Assembly (NCBI GenBank): GCA_032718475.1
Contig: JAUCBJ010002026.1
Coordinates: 1-64,000 of the forward strand
Direction: 5' to 3'
DNA from: Nemertoderma westbladi
Lineage: Eukaryota > Xenacoelomorpha > Nemertodermatida > Nemertodermatidae
DNA length: 64,000 bases
The notes under the pieces were generated by a model, which ran no database searches, was not told where the DNA came from, and was given only the letters and a program-made list of their open reading frames with translations. Below, in pieces: positions 20,160 to 29,232 of the stretch; position 1 is the first letter of the stretch, and each line of letters opens with the position of its first letter. The position numbers and the translations under genes are program-made.

Positions 20160-20700
20160 CTCTTACTAACCGGTACTATGTACCCTCTTACTAACTTTTA
20201 ACTAACTTCTACTAACCGGTACTACGTACCCTCTAACCTCTAACTCCACTAACTAACTAACCGGTACTATGTACCCTCTTACTAACCTCTAACTCCACTA
20301 ACTAACTAACCGGTACTACATACCCTCTTACTAACTCTAACTCCACTAACTAACTAACCGGTACTACGTACCCTCTTACTAACTCTAACTCTCTCCAACT
20401 AACTAACGGTACTACGTACCCTCTTACTAACTCTAACTCTCTCCAACTAACTAACTACTACTAACTACTAACTAACTAACTAACTAACTAACGGTACTAC
20501 GTACCCTCTTACTAACTCTAACTCTCTCCAACTAACTAATGGTACTACGTACCCTCTTACTAACTCTTACTCTCTCTAACAGTACTACGTACCTTCTAAC
20601 TACTAACTCTTACTAACTAACTAATGGTACTACGTACCTTCTAACTACTAACTCCTAACGGTACTACGTACCTTCTAACTACTTAACTAACTAACTTCCA
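20160..20700. repeat. Minisatellite, about 48-bp units, 11 copies
   Basis: Each unit carries GGTACTACGTACC (variants ATG/ACA) followed by CTCTTACTAACTCTAACTC and runs of CTAA. The word recurs at about 20172, 20218, 20263, 20312, 20360, 20408, 20493, 20541, 20581, 20626 and 20660. It lies inside BEL-B, between integrase and accessory ORFs. Confidence 0.85.
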
Positions 20701-20973
20701 TCTGCCTACTTACTCTCTCTTTATTTATTTATTATTTTTTTTATATTTTATGTGTGGGAAGGGCGTCTCGCCCTCAATCCCACCCCCCTCAGTCCAAAAC
20801 TTGGACGACTGAATACTACTCATCTAAGGTGCTCCCTCTAGTAGGCAGCACTTCCCTACAGCCCTTCTGTAGGTCTTTCTATCTTTTGCTCCTATTTAGC
20901 CACCTATCCGCACTTCTACCGATCGGACTCTTCCGTCCTCATCGGAGTAAGTGCCCACAACTCTCGCCAATCG

Positions 20974-22032
20974 CTATTGGTTGTTGACGATGGTATCATC
21001 CGTGACGATAACCAGATCACCCTCTTTTAACTCCCTATTCGTGTTCCTCCACTTGCTTCTCCTATGTAGCGTGGGTAGATATTCCTCAACCCACCTCCTC
21101 CAGTACTCTGCGCTTATCGCCTTGGCGACTTTCCAGCTCTGTCGGGAGTGTATATCGTCTGGGTCTACACCCCACATGTCGATGGTCGCTGGCCTCTCCA
21201 TTAGAAAGTGACTAGGTGTCAGCACGTCTAATGACTCCGGGTCATCATTTTCTGGATATAGCGGTCTGCTATTAATGATACCCTCGCACTTTGCTAGTAC
21301 CGTCCTCAGCACGTCCTCTGTTACCATGTGGGTGTTCATCAATTTCGTCATCAGACGCTTGGAACTACCCACTAGTCTCTCGACGCATCCTAAAGTATGC
21401 GGAGCATACGGTGTCCTCCTCTCCCACTTCACCTGTCGTCTTCTCATGGCTGCCCTGACTTCCTCCCCTTCCAGGATATCCAAGGCATCCGCCATCTCAT
21501 TCTCCGCCCCCACAAAGTTTGTTCCGTTGTCGGAATATATTACTGCAATCGTCCCACCTTTGCGGTCTCTGAACCTTTCTAGAGCATTAATGAATGCTGA
21601 TGCGGTTGCATCTTGGGCGAGTTCTATCCCTACCGCCCGTGTGTTGTTACATATGAAGATGATGCCGTAGTGCTTCTCCGTGTGCCGCATCACCTTAATC
21701 TTTATCGGCCCGAACATATCCACACCGCAATGCGTAAATGGCGGGTCGTGTTGTCTCACCCTGCTGGCCGGTAGCGGCGCCATCTCCTGTATAGCTCGCT
21801 CCTTCTTAGCTCGTCGGCAGGTCTGGCACTGCCCCACTACCGCCTTTACCTTCTTTCTCAACTGTTTGACCCAAAAGGTCCTTCGTATCTCCGTGAGGGT
21901 CCGGCTGGTGCCCCCGTGCAATATCGACTTATGGGAGTCCCAGATAATCTGGTGGACTATCGGCGATCCATTAGGGATGATGATGGGCTTTGGTGGGATG
22001 ACAATACTGTTGTTGTTCACACCTGAGTTCAT
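20974..22032 (-). CDS. BEL-B integrase
   Basis: 352 codons. The zinc-binding part has H34 and H39 (DSHKSILHGG) and C69/C72 (CQTCRR). The catalytic triad is D105 (CGVDMFGPI), D168 (IYSDNGTNF) and E218 (LGCVERLVGSSKR). The BEL-type C-terminal extension follows (SKWRNTNRELKEGDLVIVTDD). The ATG overlaps the end of the preceding pol frame by four bases (ATGA, 22029-22032) and is in the -1 frame relative to it. BEL integrases are usually part of one polyprotein, so this implies frameshifting, reinitiation or a broken frame. A TAG at 20974-20976 ends it early; the same frame continues in typical C-terminal sequence to a TAA at 20896, so that TAG is probably a nonsense mutation. Confidence 0.85.
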   Translation of the reverse strand: MNSGVNNNSIVIPPKPIIIPNGSPIVHQIIWDSHKSILHGGTSRTLTEIRRTFWVKQLRKKVKAVVGQCQTCRRAKKERAIQEMAPLPASRVRQHDPPFTHCGVDMFGPIKIKVMRHTEKHYGIIFICNNTRAVGIELAQDATASAFINALERFRDRKGGTIAVIYSDNGTNFVGAENEMADALDILEGEEVRAAMRRRQVKWERRTPYAPHTLGCVERLVGSSKRLMTKLMNTHMVTEDVLRTVLAKCEGIINSRPLYPENDDPESLDVLTPSHFLMERPATIDMWGVDPDDIHSRQSWKVAKAISAEYWRRWVEEYLPTLHRRSKWRNTNRELKEGDLVIVTDDTIVNNQ

Positions 22033-24908
22033 CCTAGGATCCCGTCATCATTGAGTTGTGGTGACAGTGCGATCAGCTCACTGTCCCGTCGGAGATGCTG
22101 TTGTTTACCGACGCGTTCCACCTCGTCGCCGTAGTTCTTCCTCTGTTCGTAGCGGATGACTGCCTTGGCCGCTCCCTCCAGATCGACGGTTGTTCTAATT
22201 TTTATGTCTTTTCCGACTCCCTTGAGGAAATCCCCGAAGGCTCTCCAGTACGCCACTAACTTCTTGGTCTTGTACCAACTAGAGCTGTAGCTAAGGAGTT
22301 TGTCCGTTGGGTTATCGCACAGTTCTTCCGGTTTCGGTTGCACGTCCCTTATCTCCCTCACCATCTGGCTGTATATCTCCTCACCTTCTGAATCTACTCC
22401 CTCCTCCTCTAACGCTACTTGTTCTGCGCCCGGGTCCACCTTTCTCATCGGTGGCCAGGCTGTCTTATCGTTCAGGAATTGCGGCCCATGCTGCCACAAT
22501 ACTTCCTTCTTCAAGAAAGTGTGGCGTGCCACGCCCCTCGATAACAAGTCCGCTGGGTTCTCGTCCGTTGGGCAGTAGTGCCACCTTTCTAATTCTGTAG
22601 TTGCCCTTATTTCGTCCACCCTATTTGCGACGAATATAGGGTATCTCGTCCTTTCGTTATGTAGCCAACCGAGCACTACCATGGAATCCGTCCAGTAGTG
22701 TGTTTCCACTATGTTGGGAATTGCGTCCACTAAGTAGGCTGTGGCCCTAACTCCTAACCTCGCAGCTGTCAACTCGAGTTTCGGAACTGATGCTGAATCT
22801 GGTGGCGTCGACTTCGCTTTGCTGAATGCGAGTCTGGGCTTGTGAGCCCCCTCTCGTTGTACTAAGTAGAGTGCCGCTCCGTATGCCTCTAATGACGCAT
22901 CGGAGAACATGTGTAAATCCAGATTCGTCATGTCCCCATCCGGGAAATACACACGTGGCATGCTGTATGTTCCCATCTGCTCTAAACTCTCTGTCCACTT
23001 GCTCCATTGCTTGCTGATCTCTTCCGGGACCTCTGTATCCCAGTCGTCCTTTAGTTTGTACACTCTCTTGAGTATCTGTTTCCCCGTGACTAGTAATGGG
23101 GATGCTAGGCCTAGGGGATCGTATATCCTGGCTATGTACGACACATAGCCCCTCTTTGTGTGGATATCTGCGCCCTCCTGACTCAACTGGTATTTTAACT
23201 CGTCTGTCTCTCGGTTCCACACGATCCCTAGTGCCTTCTGTTGGGACTCCACTCTCTTGTTCGCCATGTCCTGTCCCTTGGCTGTCGTGGGATTATCCAT
23301 GGTCGACTCTGGCCTCCTGTCCTCTATGGCTTTCATGAACTCTTGCGAGCTGGATTGGAACTTGGTTAGGTTGAACCCGGATCCTTTTAGGATGTCGCGA
23401 ACCTCGCGCCCCGTGTCCAGTAGTTCCTTAACCGTATTTCCAGACTCCATCCCGTCGTCTACATAGAAGCCGCGTCGAATCATATCGACGGCTTTGGCGC
23501 TGTATTTCTCTTCCTTCCCTTCTACCGTGTCTCTTACGGCCACAGTCGTTGTAAACGAAGACGACTTGGCTCCCATATTCTGTACTATCATCTTATACAT
23601 CGGTATGGTCGACGGTTCCTCATCGCCGTCGTACCATAGGAAGCGCTGACTGTCGCTATCCTCTTCCATTACACGGACTTGGTTGAACATGCCTTCGATG
23701 TCGCAGGTGAAAGCGTGTTTACCATTCCTGAATCTGAGTAGGACCTCGATCCCTGAGTTGTAGATGTTGGGACCCTCCAGCAGATAATCGTTTAGGCATT
23801 TGCCGTTGGTTTTAGCCGATGCGTCAACTACCATCCGCAGTTTACCTTTCTTCGGGTCTAGAGCCACGTGGAGTGGCAGGTAATAGGTCCTGTCCATGTT
23901 TGGTTCGTCGACCGGTAACTCCACGGCCCATCCTTTCTCGACATACTTTCTGATTGTCTTGTGAATGTACTCATTCTTCTCGGGGCTCCGTTTTAGCGTC
24001 TGCTTCAACTTACGAAGCCTCGTGAGTACCATCCCTTTATTGTCGGGTAACGGTAGCTTCGGTAGCTTCCATACCATTCCTATGGTATACCGCCCCTCAT
24101 CGCATGTCATCGATTCCTTTACACTTTGTAAAGCCTGCTTGTCTTCTACCGAGGTTCCGACCCCGGTCTCTTTTAATCCCTCAAAATCCTGTCTGAGCAG
24201 TCTCCTGAGCTGCTCCTCTGCTCCCTCATCTCCCATTTCTCGCATAGTTCCCGCGAACATGCATCCTGATGTCTCCGACATCCTAAATGGTATTTTGCTC
24301 CTGATTGGGCCGCTTAGCGTCCACCCGAATGGTGTTAATATCGCCACCGGGTCACACTGCCTGTCTTCGCCGAAGACCGTTTGCATTCTCTCGTGGGCCG
24401 TCGGGCAGTCCATTCCTACTATGATGGATACCTTCCTAACGTCCACTTCTGGGATTGAGAAGTCGATACTGTCCAGGAATTTGTATTGTTCGACCTCGAT
24501 GTTGGTTGGCCGCCTGGCGTTGATATTTATCGACTCTATCACCTGGATGGGGTCAATGGTCGCCCCATAGTCGCATCCCGGTGCTATCGCTGCTATCGCG
24601 CACCGTCCGGTCCTCATCTCCAGAACCTCATCTTTGCTGGAGATGGTTGTTACCGCCATTCTACTTGGCCTCGTTCTCAATCCTATCTCTTCGGCCACCC
24701 AATCCTCAACTAAGGTGAAGGCTGCACCACTGTCGACCAGCATCAGTGTGGTTACTGATCGATTGCCTTCCCCGATTATCCTTACTGGTACTACCCCTAA
24801 TAGTACCGTTCCTCTCTTCCTCGCCACTACGGTGCTTGTTGCCATCGTCTGACCTTTACTTTGACCGAACTTAATTGGCGTTTCCTTGCATTGGTGCTCT
24901 ATGTCCAC
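22029..24908 (-). CDS. BEL-B pol: aspartic protease, reverse transcriptase, RNase H
   Basis: 959 codons; the first codon used is GTG, so the true start is by frameshift from gag rather than by initiation. Protease: TLMLVDSGAAFTLVEDW (about 53-69). RT: LRMVVDASAKTNGKCLNDYL, the motif A region CDIEGMFNQVRV and motif C FYVDDGMESG, all with catalytic aspartates intact. The Pao/A17-type RNase H region has LHMFSDASLEAYGAALYLVQ, HYWTDSMVVLGWLHNERT and CPTDENPADLLSRG. The downstream end (LNDDGILG) is where BEL polyproteins pass into the integrase zinc region. No internal stop over almost 3 kb, which argues for recent activity. Confidence 0.88.
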   Translation of the reverse strand: MDIEHQCKETPIKFGQSKGQTMATSTVVARKRGTVLLGVVPVRIIGEGNRSVTTLMLVDSGAAFTLVEDWVAEEIGLRTRPSRMAVTTISSKDEVLEMRTGRCAIAAIAPGCDYGATIDPIQVIESININARRPTNIEVEQYKFLDSIDFSIPEVDVRKVSIIVGMDCPTAHERMQTVFGEDRQCDPVAILTPFGWTLSGPIRSKIPFRMSETSGCMFAGTMREMGDEGAEEQLRRLLRQDFEGLKETGVGTSVEDKQALQSVKESMTCDEGRYTIGMVWKLPKLPLPDNKGMVLTRLRKLKQTLKRSPEKNEYIHKTIRKYVEKGWAVELPVDEPNMDRTYYLPLHVALDPKKGKLRMVVDASAKTNGKCLNDYLLEGPNIYNSGIEVLLRFRNGKHAFTCDIEGMFNQVRVMEEDSDSQRFLWYDGDEEPSTIPMYKMIVQNMGAKSSSFTTTVAVRDTVEGKEEKYSAKAVDMIRRGFYVDDGMESGNTVKELLDTGREVRDILKGSGFNLTKFQSSSQEFMKAIEDRRPESTMDNPTTAKGQDMANKRVESQQKALGIVWNRETDELKYQLSQEGADIHTKRGYVSYIARIYDPLGLASPLLVTGKQILKRVYKLKDDWDTEVPEEISKQWSKWTESLEQMGTYSMPRVYFPDGDMTNLDLHMFSDASLEAYGAALYLVQREGAHKPRLAFSKAKSTPPDSASVPKLELTAARLGVRATAYLVDAIPNIVETHYWTDSMVVLGWLHNERTRYPIFVANRVDEIRATTELERWHYCPTDENPADLLSRGVARHTFLKKEVLWQHGPQFLNDKTAWPPMRKVDPGAEQVALEEEGVDSEGEEIYSQMVREIRDVQPKPEELCDNPTDKLLSYSSSWYKTKKLVAYWRAFGDFLKGVGKDIKIRTTVDLEGAAKAVIRYEQRKNYGDEVERVGKQQHLRRDSELIALSPQLNDDGILG

Positions 24909-26223
24909 TCATCACACATCGCGAGCAGATTTCATTCCTTCTCGCGTATTCTACCTGATCTTCCCTGGGTAGCGCTTGCCAGTACCTGCAGTTCATGGTC
25001 TGATGAAGTGCATTTGTATGTAGTTGGCATTTGCTCTTTGGGTTGTAGCCATCCTTATAAAGTGCGTTGCATATCGCACTTATATTTGTACCAAAGTCCC
25101 TACTATTCTTATTGTTTGGGTTCGGCCTACTGGGCGTGCTGGGGTTATGTTTATTTGTGTTGTTATTTTTCCCCTGTCCGCTCCATGATGTGGTCTTACC
25201 CCCGGCTACTTGTGGACTGGTAGTCCCCTGCATTGCTGCGTACGGCAGTGACTGTCTGAGCTTTGGCAATGCGTTCGACGCGTTGTGCTCTGGTTTCGGC
25301 CTGTGGTAATCGGTCTTTGGTCCCTTTCCCAGGCTATCCTCGCTATAGACTGGGTCCGTTATAAGTTCAGCTTCATAGTTTAAGAAGCTCGACATCTCTT
25401 CTAAACCCGGTTCCGCACCCTTCCTATCTCGAGTGGTGAAAGCGATTTTTCTCCACTTATTGCGCAGCCAAATCGGTAGTGCCTGCGCTATCGTAGTGAT
25501 GTTGTTAGACGCGTTGAGTTCGTATGGCGCGTCCAGCGTCTTTAGTACGATTAGTGCCTTCTCGACTTTGTTAGCGAATGTCTTTATGCTAACGGGGTTA
25601 TCCTGTAGGCCACCCGATGTTATACCTCTCAGGGTCTGCCGGATGATCTTGGCCGGGTGCCCATATTCCCTGTCTAACGCCCGCCATGCCGTCGTGAAGC
25701 CGCCCTCAATGCCCTGGTATTGCCTCATGATGTCGTATGCTGGGCCTCCTGTATACACTTGTAGATACTTTAGGCACTCCGCCTGCGTCAAATTTTTTGT
25801 TAATATTTCATTACTATACATACGCCGAAACTGTAGGTATTCTTCCGGCCTACTTCCATCGAATTTGAATGGTTCCACGGGTGGTAACTCGATCCTGGTC
25901 TTTAATGCATCGATTAACGTGGCCATTCCCATCGCTTGCGCTTCCAATGGGTTCGATGGATGCTGTATAGGTTCTCCCATTGGGTGCGGTCCGTTCGTCC
26001 TGTCTGCCGCTTTCCTCTGACTTGGATATATCATTGGGGGTAGCGGCCCCCTCCATATTTCTGTGTCGCACGATCTATTCTCGTCCAAGGGGTTCGATGT
26101 TCTTACTCCTATTGGGGTATATTGTTGATATTGTGATGGGGGAATGTCACCCTGTCCCCCCCCCCCCCCCCCACCGGTATGTTTGGTACTGGGGTTGGTG
26201 TTAATATAGTGGGGCCCATACAC
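24871..26223 (-). CDS. BEL-B gag: capsid (DUF1759-like) and zinc knuckle
   Basis: 450 codons. A glycine tract (TGGGGGGGQGD) near residue 20 is encoded by the poly-G run at 26158-26172. The conserved BEL capsid region runs from about residue 110 (RIELPPVEPFKFDGSRPEEY, YLQVYTGGPAYDIMRQYQG, TAWRALDREYGHPAKIIR). The C-terminus reaches a zinc knuckle, CSRCVMSGH, but its last Cys lies in the pol frame. Gag and pol overlap by 38 bases with pol in the +1 frame, and the switch has to occur inside this knuckle. The frame probably begins further upstream: the 26372-26109 frame reads into the same poly-G tract from another phase. Confidence 0.82.
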   Translation of the reverse strand: MYGPHYINTNPSTKHTGGGGGGGQGDIPPSQYQQYTPIGVRTSNPLDENRSCDTEIWRGPLPPMIYPSQRKAADRTNGPHPMGEPIQHPSNPLEAQAMGMATLIDALKTRIELPPVEPFKFDGSRPEEYLQFRRMYSNEILTKNLTQAECLKYLQVYTGGPAYDIMRQYQGIEGGFTTAWRALDREYGHPAKIIRQTLRGITSGGLQDNPVSIKTFANKVEKALIVLKTLDAPYELNASNNITTIAQALPIWLRNKWRKIAFTTRDRKGAEPGLEEMSSFLNYEAELITDPVYSEDSLGKGPKTDYHRPKPEHNASNALPKLRQSLPYAAMQGTTSPQVAGGKTTSWSGQGKNNNTNKHNPSTPSRPNPNNKNSRDFGTNISAICNALYKDGYNPKSKCQLHTNALHQTMNCRYWQALPREDQVEYARRNEICSRCVMSGHRAPMQGNAN

Positions 26224-26538
26224 CTATCCGCAATAATTCGCCCCTCCCCTGGGTATATGTTATGTCCCTGCATGCTGTAGTCATACTGCTGTGCTGGTAC
26301 CGGTATAGGCCTATCCACTTCTGGCCTACCCGCCGGTATGTACTCCGCGACTTCCGGGTTTAATCCCGTCATTCGCGCTATCCTATCGCCTACATTATCT
26401 CTCCCAGCATGGCCTATGGTATGTGCAGTAAGGCCTACAGTATGTCCTGCAGTCTGTATGTGTCGCTCGGGATCAAAGTTTATCCTTCTCGAATAATCCT
26501 CCCCGTGGCTACCGTATTCTCGATCGGTAGGTATATCC
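26109..26538 (-). CDS. BEL-B gag, part upstream of the poly-G tract (other frame)
   Basis: An open frame from about 26538 (just after a TGA) to 26109. It reads DIPTDREYGSHGEDYSRR, HTVGLTAHTIGHAGRDNVGD and MTGLNPEVAEYIPAGRPEVD, and enters the poly-G run with VPNIPVGGGGG. The gag frame leaves that same G run as GGGGQGDIPPSQYQ. Both sides are rich in Pro/Tyr/Gly and look like one low-complexity gag N-terminal domain broken at the homopolymer. No family match known to me. Confidence 0.5.
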
Positions 26539-27077
26539 CGTCAGGAAGTTTCTCTTTGACCCCCTCTACTGCTCTCGTCCTCGTGCCGGTACATCCTGTA
26601 CCCCTCTCTCTGCGCGCAATATGCCTCGTCAGGTCGCGTTTCTCCAGGACGACGGCAATCTCCTGAAGTTCGACCTCACTGACTCTCCGTCTCCACCTCT
26701 ACTACCGACGGCTCGCTATCCGTCCTCGCTCTCCTGTCGTTCGCAGCGACACTTCTTCTACTCTCTTCCTTTCTTCTCTCTGTAGTGCAGTATCCCCGGT
26801 CGTGAGATCTCTCGTCGACCTCCCGGTTAAACTCCACTGTTCTTCTTCCCTCCTCTGATTGGGCTCGACATCTCGTCGCCCGCCCTCTCGCGACGTCAAC
26901 CTGTCTCTCTCTGCCCGATCGCACGCCACTGGGGATACTCGTAACCCCCCCTACTATTCTCCATCGCCGGGTGCTGCGGTTCACCTAATTCGCCCCGCGC
27001 ATTATCCGCCGACGCTTGTGGGACACTCTTTGCCCCCCCCCCCCCCCGCTCGCTGCTAATCTCTCGTTGTGGGGCTC
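26539..27077 (-). pseudogene. BEL-B gag N-terminal region, broken frames, Arg/Glu-rich
   Basis: All three minus frames are open in parts (27096-26896, 26984-26676, 26929-26702) and encode Arg/Glu/Ser-rich sequence, e.g. RTVEFNREVDERSHDRGY. C runs on the plus strand lie at about 27036-27050 and 27081-27092, and phase changes occur at them. I cannot say which frame is translated. Confidence 0.4.
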
Positions 27078-27671
27078 CTATAGCCCCCCCCCCCACTCGC
27101 CACCTATTACTTCACTATCTCTCACCTCACCTCTACACCCCTCTCTAGTCGACACACTAACCATACTGCGACTGGGTCTATTCACCCCCGCCTCTCTCTC
27201 TGCTACTGTGTGGCCTACCAGGCCCTCTACTTCCTGCCTACTAACTACGTGGCCTACCAGGCCCTCATCGGGTTGACTCAACCCCGCTACTTCCTGCCTA
27301 CTAACTACGTGGCCTACCAGGCCCTTGTTTGTCGGGCCGTCTGAGCCCGCCGCGTTCATATTAATAGCACCACTACCAGCATGACCTGTTAAATCAATTA
27401 AATCCTCCAAATCAATTAAATTATTTTGCACACCTAAATTAGAAACGGAATTATTTTGTTCGTTCGAAATAAGATTATTTGAATTATTTGGCGTATTTAT
27501 ATTATTTGAATTATTTTGTACATTTATATTATTTGAATTATTTTGTAAATTCAGATTTAGATTATTTGAATTAGGACTATTCGGATTATTTGAATTATTT
27601 GTATTTAAATTTAAATTACTACTACTAGGTAAAATATTTCCTGCAATGAAAGTTTGGTTAGAATTATCCAA
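27078..27671 (-). CDS. BEL-B upstream ORF, Asn-rich with GLVGHVVSRQEV repeats
   Basis: 197 codons. The first 100 are Asn/Leu/Ser-rich and built of tandem variants of NNSNNINVQ. The second part has three copies of a short motif, GLVGHVVSRQEV/GLVGHTVAEREAG, encoded by imperfect repeats of about 60 bp carrying GTGGCCTACCAGGCC on the plus strand (27210-27340). It ends GGEWGGGL at a poly-G tract, as the preceding ORF does. Probably part of the gag leader or matrix region; asparagine-rich tracts can mediate assembly, but that is inference. Confidence 0.5.
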   Translation of the reverse strand: MDNSNQTFIAGNILPSSSNLNLNTNNSNNPNSPNSNNLNLNLQNNSNNINVQNNSNNINTPNNSNNLISNEQNNSVSNLGVQNNLIDLEDLIDLTGHAGSGAINMNAAGSDGPTNKGLVGHVVSRQEVAGLSQPDEGLVGHVVSRQEVEGLVGHTVAEREAGVNRPSRSMVSVSTREGCRGEVRDSEVIGGEWGGGL

Positions 27672-27697
27672 TACAGTACTATTAATATTAACGTTAT

Positions 27698-28675
27698 CTA
27701 CTGTATTATTACCCCCCCCCCCCCCCCGCCCGTACGGTCACACCAGTCCTGGGTCTGTAATGCGGTCCCTGTAAGTGGGGTATTAATAAACGTTTTCCTA
27801 ACTCCTGGCTCCTCGTAAATACTCGAGCCAGTCTCGCTCTCTGATAGCCCCATCTGCGCCAGTTCCAGTCGGCGCTTCTGTTTGGCTTGATATTGAATAA
27901 GCCCCCTTAGGCGGGCATGCAAATCATCCCGCACACGCTTCCCCATTGCCTCTCTTTCCAGATCCTCCCGCGCACTCTGGTCGGCTAATTCCGCCTCTCT
28001 CGCGACTCTCTCCAGTCGTCTCACCTCGCGCTCTTTTCGCTCGCTCTGCTCTCTCGCCTCACGCTCCTCACGTCTATTCTGCTCTCTCGCCTCATTCGCT
28101 GCCTCGCGCTCTTCTTGCTCCTTCCTTTCTATCCTCCCTATTTCCTCGCACTCCTTAAAGCTTCTCGCGACCTTCTCGGCCCTCTCTCTGTTCACTCTAA
28201 CCAGTTCTTTCTCCTTCTCTAATAATGCACTCCCTTCCACTAACTGTCTCTCTAGTTCTCTCTGGTCTAGCGCCGCCAGATCGAGCTGGCACGCCAGATC
28301 TATTTCCCGCACCCGTCTTTCTTTTGCGGAGGATGTAGCAGACTTATCGGTCGCGACGGACTCGCTTCGCCTTCCCGTCCTACTAACTTTCCCCCGCCTC
28401 CCGGAATTTTCCCCGACCGACGAGACCGAATCCTCGGGGTTAACCTCGGATTCGCTCTCCTGCGGTCTCCTCCAACCCACCAATTTTACTCCCCGGGCAT
28501 CGACTAAGTATGGCCCTACGTACACTACGCTAGGTTCCATACCCCTACATTCCCATAGTTCGAACAGTTCGCTGGCAACCCCTCTCGCTCTCTCATCGGC
28601 TAGTTCTCCCTGCCCAAAACGCATTAAGTAATCAAAATGTCTGTTCGACTCACCTAGCCGCTTCTTTAACTTCAC
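27698..28675 (-). CDS. BEL-B upstream coiled-coil ORF (matrix/ORF1-like)
   Basis: 325 codons from a GTG. The N-terminal part reads GESNRHFDYLMRFGQGELAD and SVVYVGPYLVDARGVKLVGW. A long charged coiled coil follows (EREAREQSERKEREVRRLER and similar, about residues 135-275), then a poly-Gly end, GGGGGGVIIQ, at the poly-G tract 27714-27727. In the same frame upstream of the GTG, sequence is open to about 28900 except for one TGA (28694-28696), and also looks helical (NRLRRAYAATRKQLREAK). BEL-A and BEL-C have a coiled-coil ORF in the same position, so this is likely a genuine gag-leader protein. Confidence 0.6.
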   Translation of the reverse strand: MKLKKRLGESNRHFDYLMRFGQGELADERARGVASELFELWECRGMEPSVVYVGPYLVDARGVKLVGWRRPQESESEVNPEDSVSSVGENSGRRGKVSRTGRRSESVATDKSATSSAKERRVREIDLACQLDLAALDQRELERQLVEGSALLEKEKELVRVNRERAEKVARSFKECEEIGRIERKEQEEREAANEAREQNRREEREAREQSERKEREVRRLERVAREAELADQSAREDLEREAMGKRVRDDLHARLRGLIQYQAKQKRRLELAQMGLSESETGSSIYEEPGVRKTFINTPLTGTALQTQDWCDRTGGGGGGVIIQ

Positions 28676-28699
28676 CTCGTCTATCTTCGCCCCTCATTT

Positions 28700-29232
28700 G
28701 GCCTCTCTCAGCTGCTTCCGGGTCGCGGCGTAGGCTCGTCGGAGCCGGTTGCTGACCCCGATGTCCTCATCGCCGACATCTCCTTTATCGCTCCGGGTCC
28801 GGCGTCGTACCGGCGGCCCCACCGTCGCCGTTCCGGTGGGCCGTCCGTCGCCCTCAGCCTGTGGCTGGCCGGCGACATCGGCACGTCGACCGCCGCTGTA
28901 TGTCGACTCGTCTCTCTCCTCTCCCGACTCGTCTCTCCCTCCTCTCGACTCGTCTCCTCGTTGTAGACGGCCCCCCTCCTCTTGGATTGCCGGATCGCCT
29001 ATGGTCGATGAACCCGGCGTCGTGGGTCGGTACCGTCACGTCGCGGCCTTGCGGATCGTTAGGTCTTTATCATCGTTAGGTCCGCGGCGGTGTCGTCTCT
29101 CTTTCTCGACTCATGCTGTTTGACTGTCAGTTTCTAGTTGAAGTTCCTTTTACTTAGGGCAGCAGTAGCAGGTTCTGATCACTTAGTGCAGCTTGGATCT
29201 AATCACTTAGGGCAGCAGTTGGCTCTAATCAC
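28700..29232 (-). other. BEL-B 5' leader with short repeats
   Basis: Downstream of the 5' LTR. The first 80 bases contain three imperfect repeats of TCTAATCACTTAGGGCAGCAG (about 29150-29232). No primer-binding site starting TGG directly at the LTR edge was recognised. Some coding sequence of the coiled-coil ORF may extend here. Confidence 0.5.
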
